Of a stretch of 64,000 bases of DNA, positions 35,330 through 44,499 are shown piece after piece. The notes below the pieces were generated by a model. The model saw nothing but the letters and a program-made list of their open reading frames with translations, had not been told where the DNA came from and did not search any database. Source of the DNA: Rhodococcus tukisamuensis NBRC 100609 (GTDB lineage: Bacteria > Actinomycetota > Actinomycetes > Mycobacteriales > Mycobacteriaceae); the NCBI RefSeq assembly GCF_001894985.1, contig NZ_BCXG01000003.1, positions 269,207 through 333,206 of the forward strand. The letters are read 5' to 3'. The position numbers were made by a program, and so were the translations under genes. Each line of letters starts with the position of its first letter. The stretch's first letter is position 1.

Positions 35330-36013
35330 ATGAGCACCCTGCAGACCCTCGATCGTGGGCTGCGCGCGCTCGACATCGTCGCCCAGGCGCCCGCCGGAAT
35401 CTCGGTCGCGGACCTGGCGAAGGAGCTCGACGTGCATCGGGCGATCTGCTATCGGATCGTCGCCACCCTGGAGGCGCATGCACTCGTAACCCGCGCCGAA
35501 GACGGCCGCATTCGGCTCGGGGTGGGCGCCGCGGTGCTCGCCTCCCGCTTCGAGCCGCAGTTCGCCCGCGACGTCCAACCGCTGCTCCGCGCCCTCGCGA
35601 ACGAGACGCGGGCGACCGCCTTCGTCTCCGTCGCAGAAGCCGCGGACTGCGTGGTCATCATGGTCGCCGAACCCGAGGGCACCCTGCTGAAGGTCGGCTA
35701 CCGCGTCGGCAGCCGGCATCCCCTCGACCAGGGCGCCGCTGGAATCGCGATCCTTGCGATGCGGCCTGAACAGCCCCGCGACTCGGACGCCGTGCGGCAG
35801 GCGCGCGCCGACGGCTTCAGCCTCACCCGTGGCCAGCTCGAACACGGCGCCGTGGGTATCGCGGCCGGAATCGTGCTGCCCGCCAACCTCGCCGCCACCG
35901 CCGGGTTCGAGCGCAGCGTCGGCGTCGTCGCGATCGACGGCCTCGACACCGACCAGGCCGCCGTGGCCGTGCAGCGGACCGCGCGGCGACTCGCGGTACT
36001 GGTGGCCGTCTGA
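35330..36013 (+). CDS. IclR family transcriptional regulator
   Basis: A 227-residue IclR protein. The N-terminal HTH reads LDRGLRALDIVAQAPAGISV, DLAKELDVHRAICYRIVATL. The GAF-like effector domain (about 80-227) has FVSVAEAADCVVIMV, VGYRVGSRHPLDQGAAGIAIL and VGIAAGIVLPANL. ATG 35330 has AGGA five bases upstream; ATG 35324 is an alternative. It is followed by a terminator and the P450 gene, whose promoter contains GCGAAGTTCGC at the expected start site, a candidate IclR target. Confidence 0.9.
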   Translation: MSTLQTLDRGLRALDIVAQAPAGISVADLAKELDVHRAICYRIVATLEAHALVTRAEDGRIRLGVGAAVLASRFEPQFARDVQPLLRALANETRATAFVSVAEAADCVVIMVAEPEGTLLKVGYRVGSRHPLDQGAAGIAILAMRPEQPRDSDAVRQARADGFSLTRGQLEHGAVGIAAGIVLPANLAATAGFERSVGVVAIDGLDTDQAAVAVQRTARRLAVLVAV

Positions 36014-36041
36014 TCCCGACCGCCTGAGCAGACACGACCGC

Positions 36042-36076
36042 AGGCCGGCGCCCCACTGGGGGCGTCGGCCTTCTTC
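36042..36076 (+). terminator. Rho-independent terminator after IclR gene
   Basis: AGGCCGGCGCCCC pairs with GGGGGCGTCGGCCT (36042-36071; one bulge and one G-T type mismatch), followed by TTCTT. Confidence 0.75.
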
Positions 36077-36151
36077 GTCTGCCGCGCACGCCCTCGCCGC
36101 GCAAACCGGGAGTCGCGGACCAGCCCGTTCGGGCCGCTGAGCGGGGCCGCC

Positions 36152-36193
36152 TTGACCCCGAATGTGACCGCGCTTACTCTGTGCGAAGTTCGC
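36152..36193 (+). promoter_or_regulatory. P450 promoter with operator at +1
   Basis: TTGACC (36152-36157) and TACTCT (36175-36180) are separated by 17 bases, a good sigma-A type promoter. The perfect palindrome GCGAAGTTCGC (36183-36193) covers the expected transcription start. It resembles the palindrome at 45923 near the second IclR gene (GCGAT/ATCGC half-sites). Confidence 0.62.
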
Positions 36194-36259
36194 TCACCGA
36201 TACAGGATGTGCGCTATTAGTAACTTTGCAGTTCAAGACAGTTCGGAGAAGTCAAAGTC

Positions 36260-38566
36260 ATGAGCCTGTGCCCGATCGACCACACCGCCCTGCAGAACAC
36301 GGGGTGCCCGGTTTCCGCGAATGCCGCCGCCTTCGACCCGTTCGAGGGCCCGTACCAGGTGGACCCTGCCGCGTCGCTGCGCTGGTCGCGCGACGAGGAG
36401 CCGGTGTTCTTCAGCCCCGAAACCGGCTACTGGGTGGTCACCCGGTACGAGGACGTCAAGGCCGTGTTCCGCGACAACATCCTGTTCTCGCCGTCGATCG
36501 CACTCGAGAAGATCACCCCGGTATCCGACGAGGCGACGGCGACGCTCGCGAAGTACGACTACGCGATGTCACGCACCCTCGTGAACGAGGACGAGCCCGC
36601 ACACATGCCGCGCCGGCGGGTGCTCATGGACCCGTTCACCCCCAAGGAACTCGTCCACCACGAGCCGATGGTGCGGCGCCTCACCCGCGAGTACGTGGAC
36701 CGCTTCGTCGAGACCGGCCGCGCCGACCTGGTCGACGAGATGCTCTGGGAGGTCCCCCTCACCGTCGCCCTGCACTTCCTCGGGGTGCCCGAGGAGGACA
36801 TGGACGAGCTGCGCAAGTACTCCATCGCGCACACCGTCAACACGTGGGGCCGGCCCGCACCCGAGCAGCAGGTCGCGGTCGCCGAGGCGGTCGGCAAGTT
36901 CTGGCAGTACGCCGGCCAGGTTCTCGAGAAGATGCGCAGGGACCCGTCGGGCCACGGCTGGATGCCGTTCGGCATCCGCATGCAGCAGGAGCAGCCTGAT
37001 GTCGTCACCGACTCCTATCTGCACTCGATGATGATGGCGGGAATCGTTGCGGCACACGAGACCACGGCCAACGCGTCGGCCAACGCCTTCCGTCTGCTGC
37101 TCGAGAACCGCGGCGTCTGGGAGGAGATCTGCGCCGATCCGAGCCTGATCCCCAATGCCGTCGAGGAGTGCCTGCGCCATTCGGGTTCGGTGGCAGCCTG
37201 GCGCCGTCTGGTCACCGCCGACACCACGATCGGCGGGATCGACATCCCAGAGGGCTCGAAGCTGCTGATCGTCACGTCGTCCGCGAACCACGACGAGCGG
37301 CACTTCGACAACGGCGACGAATTCGACATCCGCCGCGAGAACTCCAGCGACCACCTCACTTTCGGCTACGGAAGCCACCAGTGCCTGGGCAAGAACCTCG
37401 CCCGCATGGAGATGCAGATCTTCCTCGAGGAGTTCACCAAGCGTCTGCCGCACATGGAGCTCGTGCCGAACCAGGAGTTCACCTACCTGCCCAACACCTC
37501 GTTCCGTGGACCGGACCACGTTCTGGTGCAGTGGGATCCGGCGAAGAACCCGGAGCGCACCGATCCGTCGATCCTCGACAACCGCCAGCCGGTCAAAATC
37601 GGCGAACCGTCCAAGACCAACCTCGCCCGGACCGTCACCGTCGACGCGATCACCCCGGCCGCCGACGGCGTCGTGCGCGTGACCCTGTCGGATCCGTCGG
37701 GCAAGGCGCTGCCGAAGTGGACCCCGGGTTCGCACATCGACGTCGACCTCGGCGACCTGTCCCGGCAGTACTCGCTGTGCGGCGACCCGAACGACCTGTC
37801 CACGTACGAGATCGCGGTCCTCGAGGAGCCCGAGAGCCGCGGCGGTTCGCGCTACGTGCACCGCACTCTCGAGGCCGGCCACACCCTGAGGATGCGCGGT
37901 CCGCGCAACCACTTCAAGCTCGATCCCGACGCCGAGCGTTACGTGTTCATCGCCGGCGGCATCGGCGTCACACCGATCACCGCGATGGCCGACCACGCGA
38001 AGGCCGTCGGCCGGGACTACGAGATCCATTACTGCGGACGCGATGTCGCGACGATGGCACTGCTCGACCGGCTGACCGCCGACCACGGCGACCGTCTCAC
38101 CGTGCACGCGAGCGCCGCCGGCAACCGCCTCGACATCCCGGCCCTGCTCGCGACGCCGGTGGACGGCACCCAGATCTACTCGTGCGGGCCCGAACGCCTG
38201 CTGTCCGCCCTCGAGGAGGCCTGCGCGCACTGGCCCGAGGACTCGCTGCATGTCGAGCACTTCACCTCAAATCTCGCGACCCTGGACCCGGCCAACGAGC
38301 ACTCCTTCGAGGTGGAGCTCCGCGACTCGGGTCTGACCATCCAGGTCGCTGCCGACCAGACGGTGCTCGACGCCCTGCGGGCGTCGAACATCGACATCCA
38401 GAGCGACTGCGAGGAGGGACTGTGCGGATCGTGCGAAGCCCCCGTCCTCGACGGCGAGGTGGATCACCGCGACATGGTGCTCACCAAAGCCGAACGGGCT
38501 CAGAACAAGTCGATGATGACCTGCTGCTCCCGCGCGTGTGGCACAAAGGTCACCCTCGCGCTCTGA
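36260..38566 (+). CDS. Self-sufficient cytochrome P450, CYP116B2 (P450RhF)-like
   Basis: A 768-residue fusion. The P450 domain (1 to about 430) has the oxygen-binding helix AGIVAAHETT at 260-269, an ExxR in EECLR and the heme Cys375 in FGYGSHQCLGKNLARME. A phthalate-dioxygenase-reductase-like part follows: FMN motif RQYSLCG (about 502), NADH motif GGIGVTP, YSCGPERL, then a plant-type [2Fe-2S] domain with C717, C722, C725 and C755. Order and sequence follow P450RhF closely. Electrons flow from NAD(P)H through FMN and Fe-S to heme within one chain. The natural substrate of this family is not settled; here it is upstream of an MHS transporter and next to an IclR gene, suggesting a dedicated catabolic hydroxylation. 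Confidence 0.95.
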   Translation: MSLCPIDHTALQNTGCPVSANAAAFDPFEGPYQVDPAASLRWSRDEEPVFFSPETGYWVVTRYEDVKAVFRDNILFSPSIALEKITPVSDEATATLAKYDYAMSRTLVNEDEPAHMPRRRVLMDPFTPKELVHHEPMVRRLTREYVDRFVETGRADLVDEMLWEVPLTVALHFLGVPEEDMDELRKYSIAHTVNTWGRPAPEQQVAVAEAVGKFWQYAGQVLEKMRRDPSGHGWMPFGIRMQQEQPDVVTDSYLHSMMMAGIVAAHETTANASANAFRLLLENRGVWEEICADPSLIPNAVEECLRHSGSVAAWRRLVTADTTIGGIDIPEGSKLLIVTSSANHDERHFDNGDEFDIRRENSSDHLTFGYGSHQCLGKNLARMEMQIFLEEFTKRLPHMELVPNQEFTYLPNTSFRGPDHVLVQWDPAKNPERTDPSILDNRQPVKIGEPSKTNLARTVTVDAITPAADGVVRVTLSDPSGKALPKWTPGSHIDVDLGDLSRQYSLCGDPNDLSTYEIAVLEEPESRGGSRYVHRTLEAGHTLRMRGPRNHFKLDPDAERYVFIAGGIGVTPITAMADHAKAVGRDYEIHYCGRDVATMALLDRLTADHGDRLTVHASAAGNRLDIPALLATPVDGTQIYSCGPERLLSALEEACAHWPEDSLHVEHFTSNLATLDPANEHSFEVELRDSGLTIQVAADQTVLDALRASNIDIQSDCEEGLCGSCEAPVLDGEVDHRDMVLTKAERAQNKSMMTCCSRACGTKVTLAL

Positions 38567-38605
38567 CCCACCTCCCCTCCTCTTCAGCACCCGAAAGGAT
38601 CCATC

Positions 38606-39955
38606 ATGGGATCACCGACCGTCATCGAGCCCGCTGTGCCCCCGGGCTCACCTGTGAGTGACCAGCCGTCCAAGTCCAGCTTCAAGCGCGTACTCACCGG
38701 CAGCATGGCCGGCGCAGTGCTCGAGTGGTACGACTTCGCCATCTACGGCATTCTCGCCGCGACAGTCCTCGGACCGCTGTTCTTCCCCGGCGAGGACGGC
38801 ATCACGAAGTTGCTGCTGGCGCTGGCCACCCAGGGCCTGGGCTTCGTCGCACGCCCGCTGGGCGGCGTCGTCTTCGGCCATCTCGGCGACAAGTACGGCC
38901 GCAAGCCGATGCTCGTCACGACGTTCATCTTGCTGGGCACCGCGACCGCCGCCATCGGCCTGCTGCCGACCTATGACCAGATCGGCATCTGGGCCACCGT
39001 CCTGCTCGTCGTGCTGCGCATGATCCAGGGCTTCGCGCTCGGCGGCGAGTTCGGCGCCGCGGTGCTGCTGGTCAGCGAGTACGGCGAACCGAAGAGGCGC
39101 GGCTTCTGGGCGTCGTGGCCGCAGGCCGGCGCGCCGATGGGCACGGTCCTCGCGACCGTCGTCGTCTCGGTCCTCGCGTTCTTCCTCGCGGACGACGCGT
39201 TCGACCAGTGGGGCTGGCGCGTCGCCTTCCTGTTCGCGATCCCGCTGCTGATCGTCGGCTTCTGGGTGCGCCGCGGCGTGGAGGAGTCGCCGGTCTTCAA
39301 GGCCGCGCAGGAGCAGGCCGCCAGGGCGCCGCAGGTGGAGGAGCGCTCGAGCATCCTCGAGGCACTGTCTCGGCCGCGTGCCGTGCTCACCGGCCTCGGC
39401 ATGCGCCTCGGCGAGAACATCGCGTTCTACGTCTACACCGTGTTCGTGATCGCCTACGCCACCACGTATTTCGACTTCCATCGCGGCGACGTCATCATGG
39501 CCGTCACGTTCGCCTCCCTGTTCCAGTTCGTCGGCATGATCGGCGGCGGCGCGTGGTCCGACCGGGTGGGCCGCAGGACCGCGATGCTGGTCCCCGCGGT
39601 CATCCTCGTGGTGTGGGCACCGGTGTTCTTCTGGCTGGTCCAGCTCGAGAGCCTGCCCATGCTGTGGCTGGGTGTGTGCGTGGGTGCGTTCTTCCACGGC
39701 ATGCTCGCCGGCCCCGAGGCAGCTTGGATCACGGAGCTGTTCCCGACCCGCTACCGCTACGCCGGATCGTCGCTTGTTTTCCAGGGCTCGTCGATCATCG
39801 CCGGTGCCCCCGCGCCGTTCATCGCGGTCTGGCTGATCGACAACTACGGCGTCGGTATGGTGGTCGGCTACCTGGTGGTCACCATGTCGATCACCGTGAT
39901 CGCCCTACTGCTGAGCCGCGAGACCAAGGGCGTCGATCTCGACGAGATCGCCTGA
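38606..39955 (+). CDS. MFS transporter, metabolite:H+ symporter (MHS) type
   Basis: A 449-residue, twelve-helix major facilitator. Typical MHS features are VLEWYDFAIYG in helix 1, GHLGDKYGRKPML as motif A between helices 2 and 3, RMIQGFALGGEFGAAVLLVSEY, and WAELFPTR-like WITELFPTRYRYAGSS in the second half. Members import carboxylates such as alpha-ketoglutarate, shikimate or aromatic acids. It starts 39 bases after the P450 gene with AAAGGA upstream, so the two are co-transcribed and it may import the P450 substrate. A 22-base-pair terminator follows. Confidence 0.9.
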   Translation: MGSPTVIEPAVPPGSPVSDQPSKSSFKRVLTGSMAGAVLEWYDFAIYGILAATVLGPLFFPGEDGITKLLLALATQGLGFVARPLGGVVFGHLGDKYGRKPMLVTTFILLGTATAAIGLLPTYDQIGIWATVLLVVLRMIQGFALGGEFGAAVLLVSEYGEPKRRGFWASWPQAGAPMGTVLATVVVSVLAFFLADDAFDQWGWRVAFLFAIPLLIVGFWVRRGVEESPVFKAAQEQAARAPQVEERSSILEALSRPRAVLTGLGMRLGENIAFYVYTVFVIAYATTYFDFHRGDVIMAVTFASLFQFVGMIGGGAWSDRVGRRTAMLVPAVILVVWAPVFFWLVQLESLPMLWLGVCVGAFFHGMLAGPEAAWITELFPTRYRYAGSSLVFQGSSIIAGAPAPFIAVWLIDNYGVGMVVGYLVVTMSITVIALLLSRETKGVDLDEIA

Positions 39956-39995
39956 CCGCGACGGCTCGGTCCGACGGGCCGTGGCCGCCGCGGAC

Positions 39996-40048
39996 ACCAG
40001 ACAGCGCCGGCACCCCGAGGACGGGGTGCCGGCGCTGTCTGGTTTGTC
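39996..40048 (+). terminator. Strong terminator, 22-base-pair perfect stem
   Basis: 39996-40017 pairs without mismatch with 40022-40043 around the loop AGGA; the right arm ends in TTTGT. It ends the P450-transporter transcript and faces the convergent SnoaL-like gene. Confidence 0.92.
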
Positions 40049-40088
40049 GGGGAGGTGGTGCGTCGAGTGTGGTCGTGGACCGCGGCCC

Positions 40089-40574
40089 TCAGGGCTGCCG
40101 GGTGAAGACCGGGTCCTCGGAGGACCGTCGCGACCGCACCCAGGCGGGGTCGAGGACGTCCTCGACCGGTTCCGTCACCGACTCGTCGAACACGACGATC
40201 CGGTCGGCGATCCGCCACTTTCCGTCGCGGCGCTCGAAACGGTCGACGTAGCGGCACTTGATGGTCGCCCGGGCCTGACGCCCGTCCGGGCCCGGATCCT
40301 GACGCAGGTAGCACAGGCAGTACGACTCCACGTTCGCCACGTCGCCGACGAGGTCGACGAGCACGTTGGTGACGAAGTGCATCGACGAGTCGATCGTGCG
40401 GTGCCGCACCTTCATGTCCGCGATCAGTCCCTCGACGGTCCCGACGTAGCCGCCGTGGTTGTCGATCGCATCCGAGAAGTAGCAGTCCGCGACGGCGTCG
40501 AAATCCTTGCGGTCCACCGCACGCGCGTAGCGGTGGAGGACCTCGGTGATCTCCAGCTTGTCGGTCAGTGACAC
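40089..40574 (-). CDS. SnoaL/NTF2-like protein
   Basis: A 161-residue NTF2-fold protein from GTG 40574 with GGAGGAG upstream. It carries LEITEVLHRYARAVDRKDFDAV, CYFSDAIDNHGGYVG, MHFVTNVLVDLVGDVA and RYVDRFERRDGKWRIADRIV. The NHGGYVG and HFVTN blocks are typical of SnoaL_4 proteins linked to ring-modifying pathways. It follows the SDR gene by 23 bases and is the last gene of the minus-strand set; the exact reaction is unknown. Confidence 0.82.
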   Translation of the reverse strand: MSLTDKLEITEVLHRYARAVDRKDFDAVADCYFSDAIDNHGGYVGTVEGLIADMKVRHRTIDSSMHFVTNVLVDLVGDVANVESYCLCYLRQDPGPDGRQARATIKCRYVDRFERRDGKWRIADRIVVFDESVTEPVEDVLDPAWVRSRRSSEDPVFTRQP

Positions 40575-40597
40575 GGTGGCACTCTCCTCCGGGTCGC

Positions 40598-41407
40598 TCA
40601 CGCGTCGCCGCGCTCGCGCAGGTCGCTGAGGATCCTGTGGTAGATGCCGCCGGACGTCAGGCCTCCGTCGACGACGATCTCCGTCCCGGTGATGTACGTC
40701 GAGCTGTCCGAGAGCAGGAAGAGCACGGTGTCCGCGATCTCGTTCGGGTCCGCCACCCGGCCTGCGGGGACCCCGCGCAGGCTCTCCTCCACGAACGCGG
40801 AGGAACCGGAGTTCAGCAGCGGGGTCTCCACCAGGCCCGGGTGGATCGAGTTGACGCGGATGCCCAGGTCGGCGAATTCGAGGGCGGCCGTCTTGGACAG
40901 CCCGCGCACGCCCCACTTGCTGGCCGCGTAGCCGGCGGCGAAGTAGCCGAGGAGTCCGGAGATCGACGAGACGTTCACGATCGATCCGCCGCCGGCCCGG
41001 GCCATCAGCGGCGCCAGCGCCCTCATCCCGTAGAACACGCTCGACAGGTTGACGTCCATCACCCGGCGCCAGTCCTCGTCGGTGGTGTCGAGGATCCCGA
41101 ATCGGTGGCTGACGCCGGCATTGTTGACCAGGCCGTCGAGCCGGCCGTCGCGCTGCTCGACCTCGTCGACGAACCGGGCCCACGCGGCCGGATCGGTCAC
41201 GTCCAGTTCCACGAATCGGGCCGAACCACCCGCGGCCTCGATCTCACGGGCCACCGCCGAGCCGCTCTCCGCCGAGATGTCCGCGACCCACACGGTCGCG
41301 CCCTTTGCGGCCAGCGCGAGCGCCTCGACCCGGCCCATGCCGCTGCCCGCACCCGTGACGACCGCGACCCGGCCGTCGAACGCGCGATCGGAAACTTCTG
41401 TCTTCAC
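40598..41407 (-). CDS. Short-chain dehydrogenase/reductase
   Basis: A 269-residue classical SDR. TGAGSGMG is at residues 18-25, NNAG in the middle, catalytic Tyr160 and Lys164 in YAASK, and ITGTEIVVDGG near the end. GTG 41407 has AAGGA seven bases upstream. It would act on a hydroxyl or keto group, perhaps the alcohol made by the nearby P450. It lies after the MHS transporter's terminator, so it probably has its own promoter and is transcribed with the SnoaL-like gene. Confidence 0.88.
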   Translation of the reverse strand: MKTEVSDRAFDGRVAVVTGAGSGMGRVEALALAAKGATVWVADISAESGSAVAREIEAAGGSARFVELDVTDPAAWARFVDEVEQRDGRLDGLVNNAGVSHRFGILDTTDEDWRRVMDVNLSSVFYGMRALAPLMARAGGGSIVNVSSISGLLGYFAAGYAASKWGVRGLSKTAALEFADLGIRVNSIHPGLVETPLLNSGSSAFVEESLRGVPAGRVADPNEIADTVLFLLSDSSTYITGTEIVVDGGLTSGGIYHRILSDLRERGDA

Positions 41408-41441
41408 TGCAAATTCCTTCGAATGTAGGTGTCCGGATACG

Positions 41442-41482
41442 CAAAAGGCCGGGTGGGCACGTAGTTCCTGCCCACCCGGCCT
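41442..41482 (-). terminator. Rho-independent terminator of MFS transcript
   Basis: AGGCCGGGTGGGCA (41446-41459) pairs perfectly with TGCCCACCCGGCCT (41469-41482). Read on the minus strand the stem is followed by TTTTGC, so it terminates the upstream transporter transcript. Confidence 0.9.
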
Positions 41483-41490
41483 GGGGACGA

Positions 41491-42837
41491 CTAGTCCGCC
41501 CGGAGCTCGATGCCCTTGGTCTCCTTGACGAAGAACACCGTCACGAGCGTCAACACGGCGCAGAACACGAAGTAGCCCGCCGGCGCCAGGGAGTTCCCGG
41601 TGACGCTGATCAGCCAGGTCGCGATGAACGGCGCGGTGCCACCGAGGAGCATGTTGGTGATGTTGTTGCCCAGGGCCAGTCCGCTGTAGCGCACCGATGC
41701 CTTGAGCATCTCGACGTAGGTCACGTACGAGGCACCGTTGACGACGGAGACGGTGATGAACAGCACCGACTGCCCGAGGACGGCCTGCCACACGCTGCCG
41801 TTCTGCATCAGCATGAACATAGGCACGCCGAGCACGACCGCCGCCGCGCTGCCGGCGAAGAGCACCGGTCGGCGGCCGTACCGGTCGGCCAGGTAGCCCG
41901 CGATCGGCAGGGTGATCACGCCGAGCACCAGCGCCAGCGAGGTGGACAGGAACGCCATCGAGGACGAGTGCCCGCCACTCTTCTGCAGGTAGGTGGCCGC
42001 GTAGACGGAGGCGATGTAGTAGCCGCCGGTGATGAGCGCGCCGAGGAAGACGATCTTGACCAGGCTGACGCCGGAGGTGGTCAGCAGCTCGACGATCGGC
42101 AGCTTCTTGGTCTCGCCCTTGTCCTCGAGCTCCTTGAACTGCGGGGTGTCCTCCATGTGGTTACGGATCCAGATGCCGACGACACCGATCACGACGCTGA
42201 GCAGGAAGGGAATGCGCCATGCCCACGACAGGATCTGGTCGTGGGTGAACACCGTGGTCAGCGCGAGGGCGGTGAGCGAGGCCACCAGCGAACCGATGTA
42301 GGTACCCGAGTTGACCATCGAGGTCTGGAGGGCACGCCACTGCCGCGGCGCGGACTCGGACACGAAGGCGTTGGCACCACCGAGTTCACCGCCGGCCGCG
42401 AAGCCCTGCAGGCACCGCGCGAGCACCAGGATCGCGGTGGCCCACACGCCGAGCGTGACGTAGGTGGGCATCATGCCCATCGCCGCGGTGGCGACCACCA
42501 TCAGCAGAATCGTCCAGGACAGCGCGTTCTTGCGGCCGTACTTGTCGCCGATGTGACCGAAGAAGATGCCGCCGGGGACCCGGAGGAAGAATGCGACCGC
42601 GAAGGTCGCGAACGTCCCGAGGAGGGCCGCCGTGTCGTTCTCGGACACGAAGAACAGCGCCGCGATGATGGTGGCCATGTAGCCGTAGATGCCGAAGTCG
42701 TAGTACTCGACGACGGTGCCCACCACGGCCGCGCGGATGACCTTGACGGTCGACTGCTTCGGCGGCTCGGCGGCGGGGTCGGTGCCCTGTACGTCGCGGT
42801 CAAGGTCCGCGGTCGCCAAAGTGTCGTTTCCTTGCAT
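41491..42837 (-). CDS. MFS transporter, MHS type
   Basis: A 448-residue major facilitator with VGTVVEYYDFGIYGYMAT in helix 1, GHIGDKYGRKNAL motif A, LARCLQGFAAGGELGGANAFVSE and GYLADRYGRRPVLFAG in the second half. This is the metabolite:H+ symporter pattern, here probably for a carboxylate or aromatic acid. ATG 42837 has AAGGA six bases upstream. It is encoded 46 bases after the flavoprotein gene on the same strand, so the SDR, flavoprotein and transporter genes may be one unit ending at the terminator at 41442. Confidence 0.9.
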   Translation of the reverse strand: MQGNDTLATADLDRDVQGTDPAAEPPKQSTVKVIRAAVVGTVVEYYDFGIYGYMATIIAALFFVSENDTAALLGTFATFAVAFFLRVPGGIFFGHIGDKYGRKNALSWTILLMVVATAAMGMMPTYVTLGVWATAILVLARCLQGFAAGGELGGANAFVSESAPRQWRALQTSMVNSGTYIGSLVASLTALALTTVFTHDQILSWAWRIPFLLSVVIGVVGIWIRNHMEDTPQFKELEDKGETKKLPIVELLTTSGVSLVKIVFLGALITGGYYIASVYAATYLQKSGGHSSSMAFLSTSLALVLGVITLPIAGYLADRYGRRPVLFAGSAAAVVLGVPMFMLMQNGSVWQAVLGQSVLFITVSVVNGASYVTYVEMLKASVRYSGLALGNNITNMLLGGTAPFIATWLISVTGNSLAPAGYFVFCAVLTLVTVFFVKETKGIELRAD

Positions 42838-42883
42838 GAGTGGTCCTTCGTAGGTCTGAGGGTTGCAACACGGGTGATCGGTG

Positions 42884-44335
42884 TCAGATTCCTGCGGTCG
42901 CCAAGTCCGCCGAGCCGCTGCGCGCGAACCGCGCGGCGTTGCCGCCCGCGATCCGGCCCATGGTCAGTGCATTCGCCACGGCGTTGCCGCCGCCGACGTA
43001 CCGGAGCCCGAGGATCCCGGCTCCTGCCTCGCCCGCCGCGTACAGCCCCTCGACCGGGCTTCCGGTCCGGCCGAGAACCGCTGCGTCGCTGTCGATCTCC
43101 AGGCCGGCGTGGGTGCACACGAGCTCGGCCGAGAGCAGCCGCACGGCATAGAACGGGCCGCGGCCGATCGGGTCCGGGTTGGCGGCCGAACCCTTGTTCG
43201 CCAGGGTGCGGTGACGCAGGAAGTCGTCGTCGAACCCGTTCGGCAGCTGGGCGTTCCATCGCGTCACGGTGGCATCCAGCGCATCGACCGGCACCCCCAT
43301 GACCTCGGCGAGGCCGGAGAGACTGTCGGCACGCAGCGTGCGCCCCGCTTCCGCCTCCTCGGCGACCCGCTCCGCGTCCCAGTCGGCATATCCGGCAGGG
43401 AGATTCATCCGGGCCGTCTCGTCGAACACGGCCCAGGAACCACCGACCTGTGCGTCGATGATGCCGGTCGACACCGCGTACGAGGCGTCCTCGTCCATGA
43501 AGCGGCGGCCGTGGCCGTTGACGTAGATACGCGACTTCGGCGGGAAGCCGGACTGCCAGTGGTGGAACCGCTGGAAGTACGCGGTCGGCAGTATCAGGCC
43601 CCAACCGTCACCGGCGATCGCGGAACCGACCTGCGCGCCGAAGGCCATGTGGTCGCCGCGGCTGCCGGGGGCCGCGACCACGAACATCGCGTCCCCCGCC
43701 TCGTTCGCGACCGGGTAGTAGCGGTCCACCAACTCCGGGTTCTGCGCGAACCCGCCGCTCGCGACGACCACCGCGGCCGCGCGGACCTCGATGTCGTCGG
43801 CGACGACGCCCACCACGCGACCGTCCTCGACGACCAGTGACTGGACCCGGGTGTTCAGGATCGCCTCGATGCCGTGGCCGCGCCGCGCCTTGTCGAGCAC
43901 CTGAACCAGGCCGTAGCCCTGGTCCTTCGGCACGTGGCCGCGCCACACGTCCTCGACGCCGGCCTGGCACAGGCCCGGCATGTGCGCGTTGGCGGACTCG
44001 CGGGCGGGGATCTCCACACCCAGGTCGATCAGCCACTCGAGAGTGGGGCCGGCGTGCTCGCAGAATGCGCGGATCAGGCCCGGCTTGAGCATCCAGTGGT
44101 TGAGGTCCATGTAGTGCTGGAAGAACTTCTCCGCGGTGTCCTCGATGCCCAGGCCGCGCTGGACGCTGGTGCCGGCGGCGGTGAACAGGCCCGCGGAGAG
44201 CTGTGTCGATCCACCGAGCTCCCCCTCCGACTCGAACAGCAGCACGGACGCTCCGTGCTCGGCCGCCGTCACCGCCGCCGCGAGTCCCGCGCCGCCGCCA
44301 CCGACGACGATGACGTCCCAGTTGTCGTCGCTCAT
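42884..44335 (-). CDS. FAD-dependent oxidoreductase, fumarate reductase/KstD superfamily
   Basis: A 483-residue FAD_binding_2 protein. The FAD motif VIVVGGGGAGLAAAVTAAEHG is at about 8-28 and GELGGSTQLSAGLF at about 40-53; VVVASGGFAQNPELVDRYYP and GLYAAGEAGAGILGLRYVGG follow. This superfamily includes fumarate reductase, tricarballylate dehydrogenase and 3-ketosteroid delta-1 dehydrogenase. KstD's FYPGPG motif is absent, replaced by LGLRYVGGGN, so it probably is not a steroid delta-1 dehydrogenase but a dehydrogenase or reductase of another carboxylate or enone. Confidence 0.85.
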   Translation of the reverse strand: MSDDNWDVIVVGGGGAGLAAAVTAAEHGASVLLFESEGELGGSTQLSAGLFTAAGTSVQRGLGIEDTAEKFFQHYMDLNHWMLKPGLIRAFCEHAGPTLEWLIDLGVEIPARESANAHMPGLCQAGVEDVWRGHVPKDQGYGLVQVLDKARRGHGIEAILNTRVQSLVVEDGRVVGVVADDIEVRAAAVVVASGGFAQNPELVDRYYPVANEAGDAMFVVAAPGSRGDHMAFGAQVGSAIAGDGWGLILPTAYFQRFHHWQSGFPPKSRIYVNGHGRRFMDEDASYAVSTGIIDAQVGGSWAVFDETARMNLPAGYADWDAERVAEEAEAGRTLRADSLSGLAEVMGVPVDALDATVTRWNAQLPNGFDDDFLRHRTLANKGSAANPDPIGRGPFYAVRLLSAELVCTHAGLEIDSDAAVLGRTGSPVEGLYAAGEAGAGILGLRYVGGGNAVANALTMGRIAGGNAARFARSGSADLATAGI

Positions 44336-44499
44336 CAGAGTGAATCTCCAGTCTCCGCACGGATGCGGTTGTTCAAGCCGTTCGAGTCGAGGCCGCCGGC
44401 GAGGTGGCCTCGGTGCCTTTGCGTTGGATGGACGACAAGTGGTCGCTCACCCCCGACGTCGCGCCTGAAGATCGGCGCGACGCCTGGGCCAGATCGCGA

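Noticed and set aside
41446..41482. Possible attachment site or transposon end at the inverted repeat
   Set aside because: The perfect stem followed by TTTT on the minus strand is an ordinary terminator; no integrase or transposase is nearby.
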